Assembly (NCBI GenBank): GCA_013215465.1
Contig: JABSOW010000003.1
Span: forward strand, 124,001 to 188,000
DNA length: 64,000 nt
Source: Colwellia sp.
Lineage (GTDB): Bacteria > Pseudomonadota > Gammaproteobacteria > Enterobacterales > Alteromonadaceae
Direction: 5' to 3'
The position numbers and the translations under genes were made by a program. Each line of letters opens with the position of its first letter. The stretch's first letter is position 1. Positions 43,228-55,710 of this stretch are shown here, piece after piece. The notes beneath the pieces are model-generated. The model was not told the DNA's origin. It was given only the letters and a program-made list of their open reading frames with translations, and did no database searches.

Positions 43228-44001
43228 ATGTTAACAGCGTTAAAGGTATTAATTACCCGACCAACAAAAAAAGCGCAAGCACTTACTTTGCTACTTAACA
43301 AACAAGACATAACTTGCGTTAGTCAGCCTTTATTCGATTATCAGCCATTAGCTGATCACCAGCAAAGTGAAAAATTGCTAACAAATGCTGAGGTAATAAT
43401 TTTTGTTAGTGTTGCCGCAGTGGAATTTGCCCATGCTAGCGTCCGTGCAACGCACTGGCAATATCAGCATATTATTGCCGTAGGTAAAGCGACAAAAGCA
43501 GCACTGCAAACATTAGCGCTTGAAAATATACATTGTCCTGCTCAAGAAAATAGCGAAGGTGTATTAGCGTTAAGTTTACTAAATGAAAATATAGCAAATA
43601 AAAATATCACTATAGTACGTGGCAATGGTGGTAGAGAGCATTTAGCCTTTGAGTTAAATCAGCGTGGCGCAACGGTCTGTTACCTTGAAAGTTATCAAAG
43701 AGTATGGCGAACATTTCCTAAAGATATAGACCAGCAATGGTATCAACAACAAATTAATTGTATTGTCGTTACCAGTAACGCACTATTAGAGCAGCTGGTA
43801 CAATTAACGCAAGCCACTAATGTCGCGGCAGAAAATGACGCAACGAAGTACTGGCGAAATCATTGTATTTGGTTAGTCGCCAGTAAGCGTATTGCCAACC
43901 ATGCTAAACAGCTTGGTTTAGTTAATGTTATACAGAGTGACGGCGCTAATGAACAAGCCATTAGCACTACGTTACAAACAATCATTGAGAAAAAGCGTTA
44001 A
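43228..44001 (+). CDS. hemD: Uroporphyrinogen-III synthase
   Basis: 257 aa. It has the weakly conserved two-lobe HemD fold: VLITRPTKKAQALTLLL at the start, ITIVRGNGGREHLAFELNQRGATVCYLESYQR in the middle and VTSNALLEQL later. It closes hydroxymethylbilane to uroporphyrinogen III. Position between hemC and hemX supports the call. Confidence 0.93.
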   Translation: MLTALKVLITRPTKKAQALTLLLNKQDITCVSQPLFDYQPLADHQQSEKLLTNAEVIIFVSVAAVEFAHASVRATHWQYQHIIAVGKATKAALQTLALENIHCPAQENSEGVLALSLLNENIANKNITIVRGNGGREHLAFELNQRGATVCYLESYQRVWRTFPKDIDQQWYQQQINCIVVTSNALLEQLVQLTQATNVAAENDATKYWRNHCIWLVASKRIANHAKQLGLVNVIQSDGANEQAISTTLQTIIEKKR

Positions 44002-44127
44002 GTAATAAAATTCGTATCTATTCACCATCCGTGATCTTCGTGCTATGTTAATCGAAGAATTATATGGGAATAACTCGCTTTCGAGCGTTGGTTGAATAGT
44101 TACTAAAATTCAATAATGGAATGAAAA

Positions 44128-45423
44128 ATGACTGATAATAAAACGCCATTAACCACTGAGCCTGCAAAAAAAACAGACAGCCAAGCAGCTGTCACCAAAA
44201 CGACTAAAGCAGAAACTAAAAAAGTTTCAAAAAAACAAGCTGCTACTACAAGTAGTAAAGGTCAAAATAAAATATCAAAATTAGCACTCGTTGCTATTGT
44301 TATCGCCTTAGGTAGCACAGCTGGCCACTATTTTTGGCAGCAGCAACAAAGCCAATTATTGACAATAAAGCTGTCTAAACAAATTGTTCAAGAAAGTACT
44401 GCTACCTTCAATCAATATCAAGACCAAATAAAGCAAACGCTGATTGAGCAACAAGCAAATTTTACTAAACAACTACAGCAAGTAACCGCCCAAGTTAATA
44501 ACAATAACCAAGTAATAATTGCTGAACTGAGCACCACTGTCGGGCTACTTGAACAAAAGATAAAACAACGCCAACCCAGTGACTGGCTATTACATGAAGC
44601 TGAATACCTTATTCGTATTGCGGCAAGAACTTTATGGTTAGCGCATGACACCACCGCTGCTATTGGTTTACTTAAAGATGCCGATGCCCGCTTAGCCGAG
44701 CTCAACAATCCTGCTTTTTTACCTGTTCGTGAGTTAGTTCATCTAGATATTAAGTCACTGGAGCTAATGCCGACCCTGCAAACTGACGAAATTGTATTAA
44801 CGTTAATGGCATTGAACAAGCAAGTAGCAATACTGCCTTTAGCCATGGTAGATATTGACGCAAAAACGGATACAAATGCTAACCTTGAATTATCGAATGA
44901 ACTTAAGGATTGGCAAGCTAACTTAGCGAAAACATGGCAAAAGTTTCTTGATGACTTTATTCGTGTTCGTCAAAGCACAGGGCTAATCGAGCCATTAATA
45001 TCTCCAGAGCAACAACAGCATTTAAAACAAAATTTAAGTTTAAAAATTCAATTGGCTTTATGGGCGGCGAGTGAACGTAAAAGTGATATTTATCAAGCAG
45101 CCTTAACCGATACTCAACAATGGCTGACTGATTTTTTTGATCTTGATGAGCCAAGTAATCAACTCTTCATCCAAGCAATAACTAAGTTAAAAACACAGCG
45201 CGTTAGTTACAATTATCCAAGTGAATTAAGCTCTTTAACAGCGATAAGAGCGGCGCTGAAAAATAAAAACACTACCGCTATAATAGCACCTAAACAACCC
45301 GCTATTGATGCTGAAAATACACTCCAAAAAAAGCAAACTGATGCGGTAAAGACTGAAGCTAAAAAATCATCACCTTTACCCAAAAAGCAGGATGAGCAAG
45401 CTAACGTTGAGGGCAGTATATGA
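44128..45423 (+). CDS. hemX: HemX-like membrane protein
   Basis: 431 aa. A Lys/Ala/Thr-rich cytoplasmic N-terminus (about 1-48), one membrane helix (about 50-67), a coiled-coil segment and a helical periplasmic domain (EAEYLIRIAARTLWLAHDTTAAIGLLKDADARLAEL) are typical of gammaproteobacterial HemX. It was once labelled uroporphyrinogen methyltransferase, but it lacks that enzyme's motifs; its role beside HemY is not settled. It overlaps hemY by 4 bp. Confidence 0.9.
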   Translation: MTDNKTPLTTEPAKKTDSQAAVTKTTKAETKKVSKKQAATTSSKGQNKISKLALVAIVIALGSTAGHYFWQQQQSQLLTIKLSKQIVQESTATFNQYQDQIKQTLIEQQANFTKQLQQVTAQVNNNNQVIIAELSTTVGLLEQKIKQRQPSDWLLHEAEYLIRIAARTLWLAHDTTAAIGLLKDADARLAELNNPAFLPVRELVHLDIKSLELMPTLQTDEIVLTLMALNKQVAILPLAMVDIDAKTDTNANLELSNELKDWQANLAKTWQKFLDDFIRVRQSTGLIEPLISPEQQQHLKQNLSLKIQLALWAASERKSDIYQAALTDTQQWLTDFFDLDEPSNQLFIQAITKLKTQRVSYNYPSELSSLTAIRAALKNKNTTAIIAPKQPAIDAENTLQKKQTDAVKTEAKKSSPLPKKQDEQANVEGSI

Positions 45424-46619
45424 TCCGTTTTATTGCCCTTATTATATTATTCTTTGCTGTCTTAGCACTTAGCCCGTTATTGATTGATGAAAAAGGCTAC
45501 ATCCTAATAGCCATGGGTGAAACCATTATTGAGCTAACAATACTGTCAGCAATAATAATGTTCACTCTATTTGCTATCAGTGCATTTATTATTTTCAAAT
45601 TACTACGTGGCGGCTTCAAGGTAAGCTTCAACGCATGGAATACGCTAGCCTTTGCTAGCAGAAGACGCGGCATTGCCAATTTCAATAAAGGCCTAGCTGC
45701 TTATATGCTAGAAGATTACCAGGACGCCGAGCGATTATTTGCTAAAAGTGCCGAACCGGCAAAACGCCAACAAAGTGCATATTTACTTGCCGCTGCTGCT
45801 TCAGCAAAACAACAACTAGATACTAACACTAACCACTACTTGACCTTATTAGAGCAAGAGACGGCAAAATCAACAGTTTCAGATCTCGCCAGTGTTATTG
45901 TTAAAGTAAAGTTATTAATGAATCAAAATTCCAGCGATGCCTATAATAAAGCACGACTCTTAATTGATAAAAACCATAAACAAATTGGCCACGATACTCG
46001 GTTATTAGCACTGGAAGTTGATTTATGTTTAATTGAAAAACGTTATGAAACGGCGGTAGATTATTTAACTACTGCTCGCAAAGAAAAAACCATTAATGAT
46101 GAGACTATGCAGGCATGGGAAGATAAAGCCTATTATGGCGCGTTTAACCACATTATCCGTCAACAAAATCAAACAAACTTACAAGCTTATTGGAATTCAC
46201 TTGGTCGTAAAATAAAACAACGAGAAAGCGTTTTATTTGCTTATTGTCAGGTTTTAGCTGAACAGCAAATCACCGAACCATTAATTAAACTCATTACCCC
46301 TATATTGAAGAAGCAGCCTAATGATCGCTTTCTTAAGCAGTTACGCGCATTGCCTATTAAACAGAGTGAGCCGTTAATAGCCATAGTTCAAAAGCATCTT
46401 CATAGTAATAGCCAAAGTTCCCAATGGTTAAGTTGTTTAGGCCATTTAGCGATAATGAATAAAAAATGGTCAATGGCTGAAAAGGCTTTTGGCAGTTTAA
46501 TGAAACTGGAAGGGCAACAATACGATAAAGAAGATTTACAAGCGTTAGCTAAAGCCCTGACTGAAGAGGGGCAACACCAAGCCGCAAATGAAGTATGGGT
46601 TAAGGTGCAGTGCTTCTAG
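45420..46619 (+). CDS. hemY: HemY-like TPR membrane protein
   Basis: 399 aa. Two N-terminal membrane helices (about 3-20 and 35-60) are followed by the HemY_N signature (ARRRGIANFNKGLAAYMLEDYQDAERLFAKSAE-type) and TPR-like helices. Family members are linked to late haem synthesis or quality control. The start overlaps hemX (ATGA). Its 3' end overlaps the convergent GNAT gene by 20 bp, with no terminator between. Confidence 0.9.
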   Translation: MIRFIALIILFFAVLALSPLLIDEKGYILIAMGETIIELTILSAIIMFTLFAISAFIIFKLLRGGFKVSFNAWNTLAFASRRRGIANFNKGLAAYMLEDYQDAERLFAKSAEPAKRQQSAYLLAAAASAKQQLDTNTNHYLTLLEQETAKSTVSDLASVIVKVKLLMNQNSSDAYNKARLLIDKNHKQIGHDTRLLALEVDLCLIEKRYETAVDYLTTARKEKTINDETMQAWEDKAYYGAFNHIIRQQNQTNLQAYWNSLGRKIKQRESVLFAYCQVLAEQQITEPLIKLITPILKKQPNDRFLKQLRALPIKQSEPLIAIVQKHLHSNSQSSQWLSCLGHLAIMNKKWSMAEKAFGSLMKLEGQQYDKEDLQALAKALTEEGQHQAANEVWVKVQCF

Positions 46620-47055
46620 ATGACTGTGAATAAATGTCAGGCGTCCATAACTGCATAAACATTTTTTGGTCGGTGAGTGCGGTAAAACCAAACTGCTCAT
46701 ACAATCCATGGGCATCTTTAGTCGCTAACATTATTCGACGCAACCCTTGTAATTGTGGATGAGCGATTATTTTTTTCATCATTTGCTTACTTAATCCTTT
46801 ACCTCTATGCTCTGCTAAAATATAAACATCAGCCAAATAGGCAAAGGTAGCTGAGTCGGTAATCAAACGAGCAAAACCCACTTGTTTTTCTTTATTGTTA
46901 GTATCCACAGCTAAAACAGCAAAACAAAGTGAGTTTTCAATCGCTTTAATAACCACCGATTTAGGCACATCCTTAGCCCAATATGAACGTGAAAGGTAGT
47001 GATGGATAGCATCAATATCCATCTCTTCTTTGTTATCGGTAATCCTATAAGCCAT
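46600..47055 (-). CDS. GNAT-family N-acetyltransferase
   Basis: 151 aa. The acetyl-CoA binding motif HRGKGLSKQMMKKIIAHP (about 98-115), preceded by FAYLADVYILAE, is typical of GNAT. The C-terminal GLYEQFGFTAL is also family-like. The substrate is unknown. It converges with hemY, overlapping 20 bp, and lies 17 bp downstream of fre on the minus strand. Confidence 0.9.
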   Translation of the reverse strand: MAYRITDNKEEMDIDAIHHYLSRSYWAKDVPKSVVIKAIENSLCFAVLAVDTNNKEKQVGFARLITDSATFAYLADVYILAEHRGKGLSKQMMKKIIAHPQLQGLRRIMLATKDAHGLYEQFGFTALTDQKMFMQLWTPDIYSQSSRSTAP

Positions 47056-47072
47056 TACTTTCTAAAACCTAA

Positions 47073-47804
47073 TCATATGAAAGCAAAGGCATCCGCATAC
47101 ATATGCTCAAGTAATGCACCATGCTCAACAAAGTCACTACGAATAGCACCGACCATCTCAAAGCGTCCAGCAAGATAAATATCATAGGGCTCTAGGCTAA
47201 TAATATCATGCATCACGGCTTGATGGACTAAGCCTGTTTTCCCTTGCCAAGTTTCGCTAGCGTTTTCATCTATATTTTCGCTGACATTTTCAATAACAGG
47301 AATAAAATTTGCGTGCGGTAATTTAGCAATTATCGCGGCGGTTTCCTCAAGTTCATAGGCGGCAGCTAACTCACGTAAGCCCCAATACACCATAATGTGG
47401 CGCTGCGAATTTTGCTCAGCTAAGTACTCAAACATTGACTTGATATAAGAAAATCCGGTACCACCTGCTAATAATAGCAATGGCCGTTCACTCTCGATAC
47501 GTAACTGCGCATTACCTGCAGCTACCTCAACAATAATCGATTTATTTTCTGCTTGTGCAGATTTAATCCGCTCTATTACCTGCATAGGGTAACTGTCAGC
47601 AACAAAAGCACCTATTTGTAATTCAATCAACTCACTATTAGGTGAGCTAGCAATAGAAAAAGGTCGTTTATCTTCATCACTCATAACAAAATTTAAATAC
47701 TGCCCGGCAATAAAGTCTACTTTTTCAGCGGGTTTTAATAGCACTTTAAACACATGAGCCGTAAGTGACGTTAATGACACTATTTGACAGCTAATTGTTT
47801 TCAT
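47073..47804 (-). CDS. fre: NAD(P)H-flavin reductase
   Basis: 243 aa. The flavin-binding motif is RPFSIASSP (about 47-55) and the NAD-binding motif LLLLAGGTGFSYIKSM (about 108-123), as in E. coli Fre. It reduces free flavins with NAD(P)H. Adjacency to ubiD matches the E. coli ubiD-fre order. Reduced FMN from Fre could serve UbiX/UbiD cofactor synthesis, but that link is inferred. Confidence 0.93.
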   Translation of the reverse strand: MKTISCQIVSLTSLTAHVFKVLLKPAEKVDFIAGQYLNFVMSDEDKRPFSIASSPNSELIELQIGAFVADSYPMQVIERIKSAQAENKSIIVEVAAGNAQLRIESERPLLLLAGGTGFSYIKSMFEYLAEQNSQRHIMVYWGLRELAAAYELEETAAIIAKLPHANFIPVIENVSENIDENASETWQGKTGLVHQAVMHDIISLEPYDIYLAGRFEMVGAIRSDFVEHGALLEHMYADAFAFI

Positions 47805-47821
47805 TAATAACTCTCTTTAAT

Positions 47822-49327
47822 TTAATTATTTACTTCAGGTATGATCGCTAAATCATCCCAAATATCATCTACTTGTTGTTTTATTTTATCGGTCATTTCT
47901 ATGGGAACGCCCCATTCTCTGTCCGTTTCACCGGGCCATTTATTCGTTGCATCTAAACCCATTTTAGAGCCTAAACCTGAAACTGGCGAGGCAAAATCTA
48001 AATAATCTATCGGGGTGTTTTCAATTAATACCGTATCTCGACTTGGATCCATACGTGTAGTCATTGCCCAAATCACATCTTCCCAATTTCGTGCATCAAT
48101 ATCATCATCGCAAACAATGACAAATTTAGTGTACATAAACTGCCGTAAAAACGACCAAACCCCCATCATTACCCGTTTAGCGTGACCAGCATATTGTTTC
48201 TTAATGGTAACAATAGCTAAACGATAAGAGCATCCTTCCGGCGGTAAATAGAAGTCTTGAATTTCAGGAAACTGCTTTTGTAATATAGGCACAAACACTT
48301 CATTTAGCGCCACCCCTAAAATAGCAGGTTCATCCGGCGGCCTGCCAGTATAAGTACTATGGTAAATAGCATCTTTGCGCATAGTGATATGGGTCACGGT
48401 AAAAACAGGAAAATCATCAACTTCATTATAATAACCGGTATGATCACCATAAGGGCCTTCTGGCGCTGTTTCTTCGGGATCTAAGTAACCTTCTAAAATA
48501 ATTTCTGCTGTTGCTGGTACTTGTAAGTCATTACTGATTGATTTAGTCACCATAGTTTTAGAACCACGTAATAACCCGGCAAACGCATACTCTGACAAAG
48601 TATCTGGTACAGGTGTTACTGCACCTAAAATGGTGGCAGGATCTGCACCTAAAGCGACAGAAACAGGGTATTTTTCTCCGGGATTAGTTTTCTTAAACTC
48701 TTGAAAATCTAAGGCGCCACCACGGTGAGATAACCAACGCATAATGACTTTATTCTTAGACAGTACCTGCTGACGATAAATACCTAAATTTTGACGTTCT
48801 TTATGAGGGCCTTTAGTGATAGTTAAGCCCCAAGTAATTAATGGCGCAACATCACCGGGCCAACAAGTTTGAATTGGTAATTTGGATAAATCAACGTCAT
48901 CACCACTAAGGACAATTTGCTGACAAAGTGCTTTCTTAATCACTTTAACGGGCATATTGAGCACTTGTTTATATATGGGGATTTTACCTAAAGCATCGCG
49001 AAATCCTGTCGGTGGCTCTGGCTCTTTTAACATAGCCAATAATTTACCGACATCACGTAAAGCACCAAAGTTTTCTTGTCCCATAGCAAGAGCGACTCTG
49101 TCGGGTGTACCAAATAAATTAGTGAGTACTGGCATAGTATGAGGCTGACCATTTTCATCTACCGCATTTTCAAACAATAATGCCGGCCCTTTAGCACGCA
49201 GCGTACGATCGCTAATTTCGGTCATCTCAAGGTGCGTAGAAATAGGTGCGGTAATTCGTTTCAATTGCCCTATTTTTTCAAGCTGACTGATAAAATCTCT
49301 TAAGTCGTTATATTTCATAAATGCCAT
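47822..49327 (-). CDS. ubiD: 3-octaprenyl-4-hydroxybenzoate decarboxylase UbiD
   Basis: 501 aa, the usual size. The start [25 protein letters not shown] matches UbiD. The core has [21 protein letters not shown] and the conserved E-x-P-E-type active region [23 protein letters not shown]. It decarboxylates the ubiquinone precursor using prenylated FMN. It is followed by fre 17 bp later. Confidence 0.96.
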   Translation of the reverse strand: MAFMKYNDLRDFISQLEKIGQLKRITAPISTHLEMTEISDRTLRAKGPALLFENAVDENGQPHTMPVLTNLFGTPDRVALAMGQENFGALRDVGKLLAMLKEPEPPTGFRDALGKIPIYKQVLNMPVKVIKKALCQQIVLSGDDVDLSKLPIQTCWPGDVAPLITWGLTITKGPHKERQNLGIYRQQVLSKNKVIMRWLSHRGGALDFQEFKKTNPGEKYPVSVALGADPATILGAVTPVPDTLSEYAFAGLLRGSKTMVTKSISNDLQVPATAEIILEGYLDPEETAPEGPYGDHTGYYNEVDDFPVFTVTHITMRKDAIYHSTYTGRPPDEPAILGVALNEVFVPILQKQFPEIQDFYLPPEGCSYRLAIVTIKKQYAGHAKRVMMGVWSFLRQFMYTKFVIVCDDDIDARNWEDVIWAMTTRMDPSRDTVLIENTPIDYLDFASPVSGLGSKMGLDATNKWPGETDREWGVPIEMTDKIKQQVDDIWDDLAIIPEVNN

Positions 49328-49353
49328 TACTTCTTACAAAGCGTTTTAAAAAC

Positions 49354-49380
49354 AAAAAAACCAGTCGGTATGACTGGTTT
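49354..49380 (-). terminator. Rho-independent terminator after rho
   Basis: On the minus strand, AAACCAGTC/GACTGGTTT with a 5-nt loop is followed by a run of T, 19 bp after the rho stop codon and before ubiD. Confidence 0.88.
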
Positions 49381-49398
49381 TCTATCAGTAGTAAAAGG

Positions 49399-50658
49399 TT
49401 ACTTGCGTTTCATTAAATCGAAAAATTCATTATTGGTTTTAGTCATTGCTAGTTTATCAATAAGGAATTCAATGGAGCCTATTTCATCCATTTCATGGAC
49501 AATTTTACGTAAAATCCACATTTTTTGTAATTCATCAGGTTTAGTGATCAATTCTTCACGGCGTGTACCACTACGATTAATATTAATTGCTGGGAATACG
49601 CGTTTTTCTGAAATTTTACGAGACAGGTGTAATTCCATATTACCTGTGCCTTTAAATTCTTCGTAGATAACTTCATCCATTTTAGAGCCAGTTTCTACTA
49701 ACGCAGTAGCAATAATTGTTAAACTACCACCTTCTTCAATTTTACGCGCCGCACCAAAGAAACGCTTAGGACGATGTAAAGCATTGGCATCAACACCACC
49801 AGATAGAATTTTACCTGACGAAGGAATAACTGTGTTGTAGGCACGGGCTAAACGGGTAATAGAATCAAGTAAAATCACCACATCTTTTTTATGTTCAACT
49901 AAACGTTTTGCTTTCTCAATCACCATTTCTGCCACTTGTACGTGACGACTTGCTGGTTCATCAAAGGTAGAAGCAATAACTTCACCCTTCACCAAGCGCT
50001 GCATTTCAGTTACTTCTTCTGGACGCTCATCAATTAATAATACCATTAGCTCGGCATCAGGATAATTATGAGCAATGCTTTGTGCGATATTTTGCAATAA
50101 TAAGGTTTTACCGGCTTTTGGCGGCGCAACAATTAAACCACGTTGGCCTTTACCAATTGGTGACGCTAAATCAATAACACGAGCGGTAATATCTTCGGTA
50201 GAACCATTACCACGTTCCATGGTAAGTCTATCGATAGGATGTATCGGGGTTAAGTTTTCAAATAAAATTTTATTACGAGTATTTTCAGGGCGATCAAAAT
50301 TCACTTCCGTTACTTTTAACAAGGCAAAATAACGCTCGCCTTTTTTCGGTGAACGAATTTTACCTTGAATAGTATCACCAGTACGCATGCTAAAGCGGCG
50401 AATTTGACTTGGTGACACATAAATATCATCTGGGCCGGCTAAATAAGAAGAGTCGGCAGAGCGTAAAAAGCCAAAACCATCTTGTAAAATTTCTAAAACG
50501 CCGCCACCAAAAATATCATTATCATTTTCGGCATGCTTCTTTAAAATAGCAAAAATTATATCTTGTTTGCGTGTTCTAGCAAGGTTTTCTAACTTCATAG
50601 ATGCAGCTAGTTCAACCAATTCATTAATGGATTTTTCTTTCAGTTCGGTAAGATTCAT
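49399..50658 (-). CDS. rho: Transcription termination factor Rho
   Basis: 419 aa, as in E. coli. The N-terminal helix bundle [21 protein letters not shown] is followed by the RNA-binding OSB domain ([23 protein letters not shown]), Walker A ([12 protein letters not shown], about 174-185), Walker B ([15 protein letters not shown]) and the R-loop region. It is a hexameric RNA translocase ending transcription. The start at 50658 gives the canonical first residues. Confidence 0.98.
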   Translation of the reverse strand: MNLTELKEKSINELVELAASMKLENLARTRKQDIIFAILKKHAENDNDIFGGGVLEILQDGFGFLRSADSSYLAGPDDIYVSPSQIRRFSMRTGDTIQGKIRSPKKGERYFALLKVTEVNFDRPENTRNKILFENLTPIHPIDRLTMERGNGSTEDITARVIDLASPIGKGQRGLIVAPPKAGKTLLLQNIAQSIAHNYPDAELMVLLIDERPEEVTEMQRLVKGEVIASTFDEPASRHVQVAEMVIEKAKRLVEHKKDVVILLDSITRLARAYNTVIPSSGKILSGGVDANALHRPKRFFGAARKIEEGGSLTIIATALVETGSKMDEVIYEEFKGTGNMELHLSRKISEKRVFPAININRSGTRREELITKPDELQKMWILRKIVHEMDEIGSIEFLIDKLAMTKTNNEFFDLMKRK

Positions 50659-50943
50659 AGGGGGTTTCTTAAACTATTTTAAGTGGTTACGTCCTGGCGA
50701 TTGCCGATGACAGTTTATTTTAAATGTATTTTTATAATATTCTTATCTGATAAAACAGCTAACAAAATAGCAAAAAAAGATAATCGAATAGGGATATGGA
50801 AATGTTATTTTATACTTAGGAACTAAATTTAGCATTAAATGTTAACTAGGTAAAGTCACTAGTTATAATGTAAGCAAATATTTTATAGTAATTGAACTAA
50901 TAAATTGCTCATTCAGCGAGAATTAATCATTCAAAAGTAGCAT
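50659..50943. other. rho leader region, no recognised element
   Basis: Together with the adjoining terminator of trxA, this 325-bp gap separates trxA from rho on the minus strand. It is AT-rich. I see no coding frame, RNA gene or clear promoter. A long leader is usual for rho (autoregulation is known in E. coli), but nothing here identifies it. Confidence 0.4.
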
Positions 50944-50968
50944 AAAAAACCTGAAATGATTTCAGGCT
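50944..50968 (-). terminator. Rho-independent terminator after trxA
   Basis: On the minus strand, GCCTGAAA-TCA-TTTCAGGT is followed by a T-run, 16 bp beyond the trxA stop codon. Confidence 0.85.
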
Positions 50969-50983
50969 TTTGAAAGTAAGCAA

Positions 50984-51310
50984 CTAAAGGTTTTTATCTA
51001 AAAACTCTTTTAATTGTGTTTTTGATAAGGCGCCAACTTTAGTATCAGCAATTTCGCCGTTTTTAAACAACAACAACGTTGGAATTCCTCGTACCCCATA
51101 TTTAGGTGGTGTAGCTGAATTTTCATCGATATTTAATTTACCAACAGTAACCTTACCATCATATTCCACTGCTATATCATCAAGAACTGGCGCTATCATT
51201 TTACAAGGACCACACCATTCTGCCCAAAAATCAACCAACACTAAACCTGAGGCTTTTAAAACATCTGCTTCAAAACTATCATCAGTTAGCTGAACAATCT
51301 TATCGTTCAT
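50984..51310 (-). CDS. trxA: Thioredoxin 1
   Basis: 108 aa from ATG 51310 (GGAGAATAAG ribosome-binding site upstream); an in-frame extension to 51343 is not supported by the family (MSDKI-type start). The active site is WCGPC (about 32-36), with the cis-Pro in RGIPTLLLF. It is a general disulfide reductase. It is divergent from rhlB, as in E. coli (rhlB/trxA-rho). Confidence 0.97.
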   Translation of the reverse strand: MNDKIVQLTDDSFEADVLKASGLVLVDFWAEWCGPCKMIAPVLDDIAVEYDGKVTVGKLNIDENSATPPKYGVRGIPTLLLFKNGEIADTKVGALSKTQLKEFLDKNL

Positions 51311-51448
51311 CTTATTCTCCGTTTTATATGGCCGTCGTGCCACGCTATTTAATTTTTATATTATACCTTTATGAGGCTATGTTGCCTATTTTTCAAGTTT
51401 GTTTTCTTTTATATTCACTTAACGCCGCGAAAGTTAGTTATTAATTAA

Positions 51449-51499
51449 TACCAATTGAAATAATGAATGAGTCAATTCAATTCATTACTTCAATTGGTA
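51449..51499. repeat. Long imperfect hairpin between trxA and rhlB
   Basis: 20-bp arms (TACCAATTGAAATAATGAAT at 51449-51468 and its complement at 51480-51499, one mismatch) flank an 11-bp loop. It has no T-run, so it is not a usual terminator. The ends TACCAATTG are palindrome-like and could mark a small mobile repeat. It lies 24 bp upstream of the rhlB start. Confidence 0.6.
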
Positions 51500-51523
51500 T
51501 AGCTATGGTGTTAAGCTAGCGCG

Positions 51524-52813
51524 ATGAAAAAAACACACTTAACAGAAACAAAATTCGCTGACTTAAATCTTGCTCCGCAAGTAGTGACCGGATTAGAAGC
51601 CATGGGCTTTCAACATTGTACGGCCATCCAGGAACAATCTTTACCTATACTGCTTCAAGGCACTGACATTGCAGGCCAAGCTCAAACAGGAGAAGGTAAA
51701 ACCATCGCATTTTTAGCCGGAACTTTTCACCGACTGTTGCAAGTGGAAGCGCCAACGCATAATCAACCTCGTGCATTAATTATGGCGCCAACACGTGAAC
51801 TTGCCATTCAAATTCACCGTGATGCTATAGAAATATCAAAAAGTACCGGACTACGTCTTGGTGTTGTCTATGGCGGCGAAGGTTATGAAAGTCAACGCTT
51901 AGAGTTAGAGCAAGGGGTCGATATTTTAATTGGCACCTGTGGTCGCTTATTAGACTATTTAAAACAAGGCGTTTATAACCTAGAAAATATTGAAGTTATT
52001 GTACTTGATGAAGCCGACAGAATGTTCGATTTAGGCTTTATTAAAGATATTCGTTATATGTTCAATAAAATGCCCCCTGCTACACAGCGCCTAAGCATGC
52101 TGTTTTCAGCCACATTATCATTTAGAGTGAAAGAGCTTGCTTTCGAGCATATGAATGATCCAACCAGCGTAGAAATTGCACCAGAACAAAAAACAAATAC
52201 TCGTATTAGTGAAGAATTATTTTACCCTTCTAATGAAGATAAAATGGCTTTATTGCAAACATTAATAGAAGAAGACTGGCCTGAAAAAGCAATTATTTTT
52301 GCCAACACTAAGCATGTTTGTGAAAAGCTTTTCGACCATCTTGTTGCTGATAAATTAAGGGTTGGTTTATTAACCGGTGATGTACCCCAGAAAAAACGCT
52401 TAAAAATACTAGAGCAATTTACCGACGGTAGTTTAGATATATTAGTGGCTACTGATGTGGCCGCTCGTGGTTTACATATTCCATCTGTTACCCATGTTTT
52501 TAACTATGATTTACCAGATGATTGCGAAGATTATGTACACCGTATTGGTCGTACCGGCCGCGCTGGTGCAACAGGGCATGCTATTAGCCTAGCTTGTGAA
52601 CAATACGTATTTAACTTACCGGCAATTGAAGAGTACATTGAACACTCTTTGCCAGTAACAAAGTATCAACATGAAGCCTTGCTTGATGATTTACCTAGGC
52701 CGAAACCTCGTCAACGTCGTCATAGACCTGGTGGTAATCGTGGCGGTAATCGACAAGGAAACCGTGGTAACTTTAAACCAAGCGGCAATAGTAGCTCTCG
52801 TCCTCGCCGTTAG
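51524..52813 (+). CDS. rhlB: ATP-dependent RNA helicase RhlB
   Basis: 429 aa DEAD-box helicase. The Q-motif region [14 protein letters not shown], motif I AQTGEGKT (residues 53-60), PTRELA, DEAD box [16 protein letters not shown], and HRIGRTGR are present. A basic Gly/Arg/Asn-rich tail (RPRRHRPGG.. type) follows, as in the degradosome helicase. The motif I residue after Gly is Glu where E. coli has Thr; this is a change to note, not proof of loss. It is followed by a Ppx/GppA gene 16 bp later. Confidence 0.95.
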   Translation: MKKTHLTETKFADLNLAPQVVTGLEAMGFQHCTAIQEQSLPILLQGTDIAGQAQTGEGKTIAFLAGTFHRLLQVEAPTHNQPRALIMAPTRELAIQIHRDAIEISKSTGLRLGVVYGGEGYESQRLELEQGVDILIGTCGRLLDYLKQGVYNLENIEVIVLDEADRMFDLGFIKDIRYMFNKMPPATQRLSMLFSATLSFRVKELAFEHMNDPTSVEIAPEQKTNTRISEELFYPSNEDKMALLQTLIEEDWPEKAIIFANTKHVCEKLFDHLVADKLRVGLLTGDVPQKKRLKILEQFTDGSLDILVATDVAARGLHIPSVTHVFNYDLPDDCEDYVHRIGRTGRAGATGHAISLACEQYVFNLPAIEEYIEHSLPVTKYQHEALLDDLPRPKPRQRRHRPGGNRGGNRQGNRGNFKPSGNSSSRPRR

Positions 52814-52829
52814 TTCTCTTTGTGTTTAA

Positions 52830-53786
52830 ATGATAATGAACAAAAACATACTACAGCTTAGTGCACAAGATAAAAATTCGCATTATGCTGTGGTTGATTT
52901 AGGCTCAAATAGCTTTCATTTACAGATCACTCAACGAGTTAACAACCAAATGAAGGTTGTGGCCAAAATTAAACAAAAAGTACGCTTGGCTGCGGGCTTA
53001 AATAACAACAATGAATTAAGCCCTGATGCCATAAATCGTGGCCTTGATTGTTTAACCCTGTTTTCTCAACACCTGCTAAGTATTCCTGTCAGCAATATTC
53101 GTATTGTTGCTACCGCTGCATTAAGAATAGCGATAAATCGTGATGATTTTTTAATCTCGGCCAACAAAATTTTGCCAGTAAAAATTAAACTGCTTAGTGG
53201 CGAACAAGAAGCCAAAACAATATACAGTGGTGTTGCTCACACCTGCCAAGGTGGTTTTGAAAAAAAACGTTTTGTTATTGATATTGGTGGTGCCAGTACT
53301 GAATTAATTATTGGCCAAGGCTTTGATGTGCAACAAACTATTAGTCTAAATTTAGGCTGCGTGAGTTTTAAAGAAAAGTTTTTTACTGACAATTTATTAA
53401 CAGAGAGAAATTTTACTGCTGCGATAACTGCAGCAAGTAAAATCATTACGCCAATATCCGTAAACTTTATCAATTTAGGTTGGCAATCGGTTTTAGGTAG
53501 CTCTGGCTCTATGCAAGCGTTAGCCGAAATTCTTCACGCTAGAAAACAATCGATTAAAATTACTTCGGCTTTTTTGCAAGAAATAAAACAAGCACTGATC
53601 CAGTGCAAAACCATTGATAATATAACACTTTCAGGATTAAGAGCCGATAGAGCACCGGTACTCGCTAGTGGTTTAAGTATTCTAATTGCATTATTTAAAG
53701 TTTTTAACATTACTGAATTAACACTTTCTGCTGGAGCGCTTCGTGAAGGATTACTCTATGAGATGCTCCCCCCCCGAAGCTCCTAA
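52830..53786 (+). CDS. Short Ppx/GppA-family phosphatase
   Basis: 318 aa. The ASKHA-fold motifs are VVDLGSNSFHLQI (about 21-33), LLSGEQEAKTIYSGV (about 128-142) and VIDIGGASTELIIG (about 150-163), with catalytic Glu in SGEQEA. The protein ends at ...EGLLYEMLPPRSS, so it has the two-lobe phosphatase but not the C-terminal HD-like domain (E. coli GppA is about 494 aa). Only 12 bp separate its stop from hemB, so no missing domain lies just downstream. An eight-C run occurs at the end. It may hydrolyse pppGpp or polyphosphate; which one is uncertain. An ATG at 52836 is an alternative start. Confidence 0.85.
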   Translation: MIMNKNILQLSAQDKNSHYAVVDLGSNSFHLQITQRVNNQMKVVAKIKQKVRLAAGLNNNNELSPDAINRGLDCLTLFSQHLLSIPVSNIRIVATAALRIAINRDDFLISANKILPVKIKLLSGEQEAKTIYSGVAHTCQGGFEKKRFVIDIGGASTELIIGQGFDVQQTISLNLGCVSFKEKFFTDNLLTERNFTAAITAASKIITPISVNFINLGWQSVLGSSGSMQALAEILHARKQSIKITSAFLQEIKQALIQCKTIDNITLSGLRADRAPVLASGLSILIALFKVFNITELTLSAGALREGLLYEMLPPRSS

Positions 53787-53798
53787 CTGATAACTTGG

Positions 53799-55699
<1,901 letters not shown>

Positions 55700-55710
55700 A
55701 GCGAGTTACT

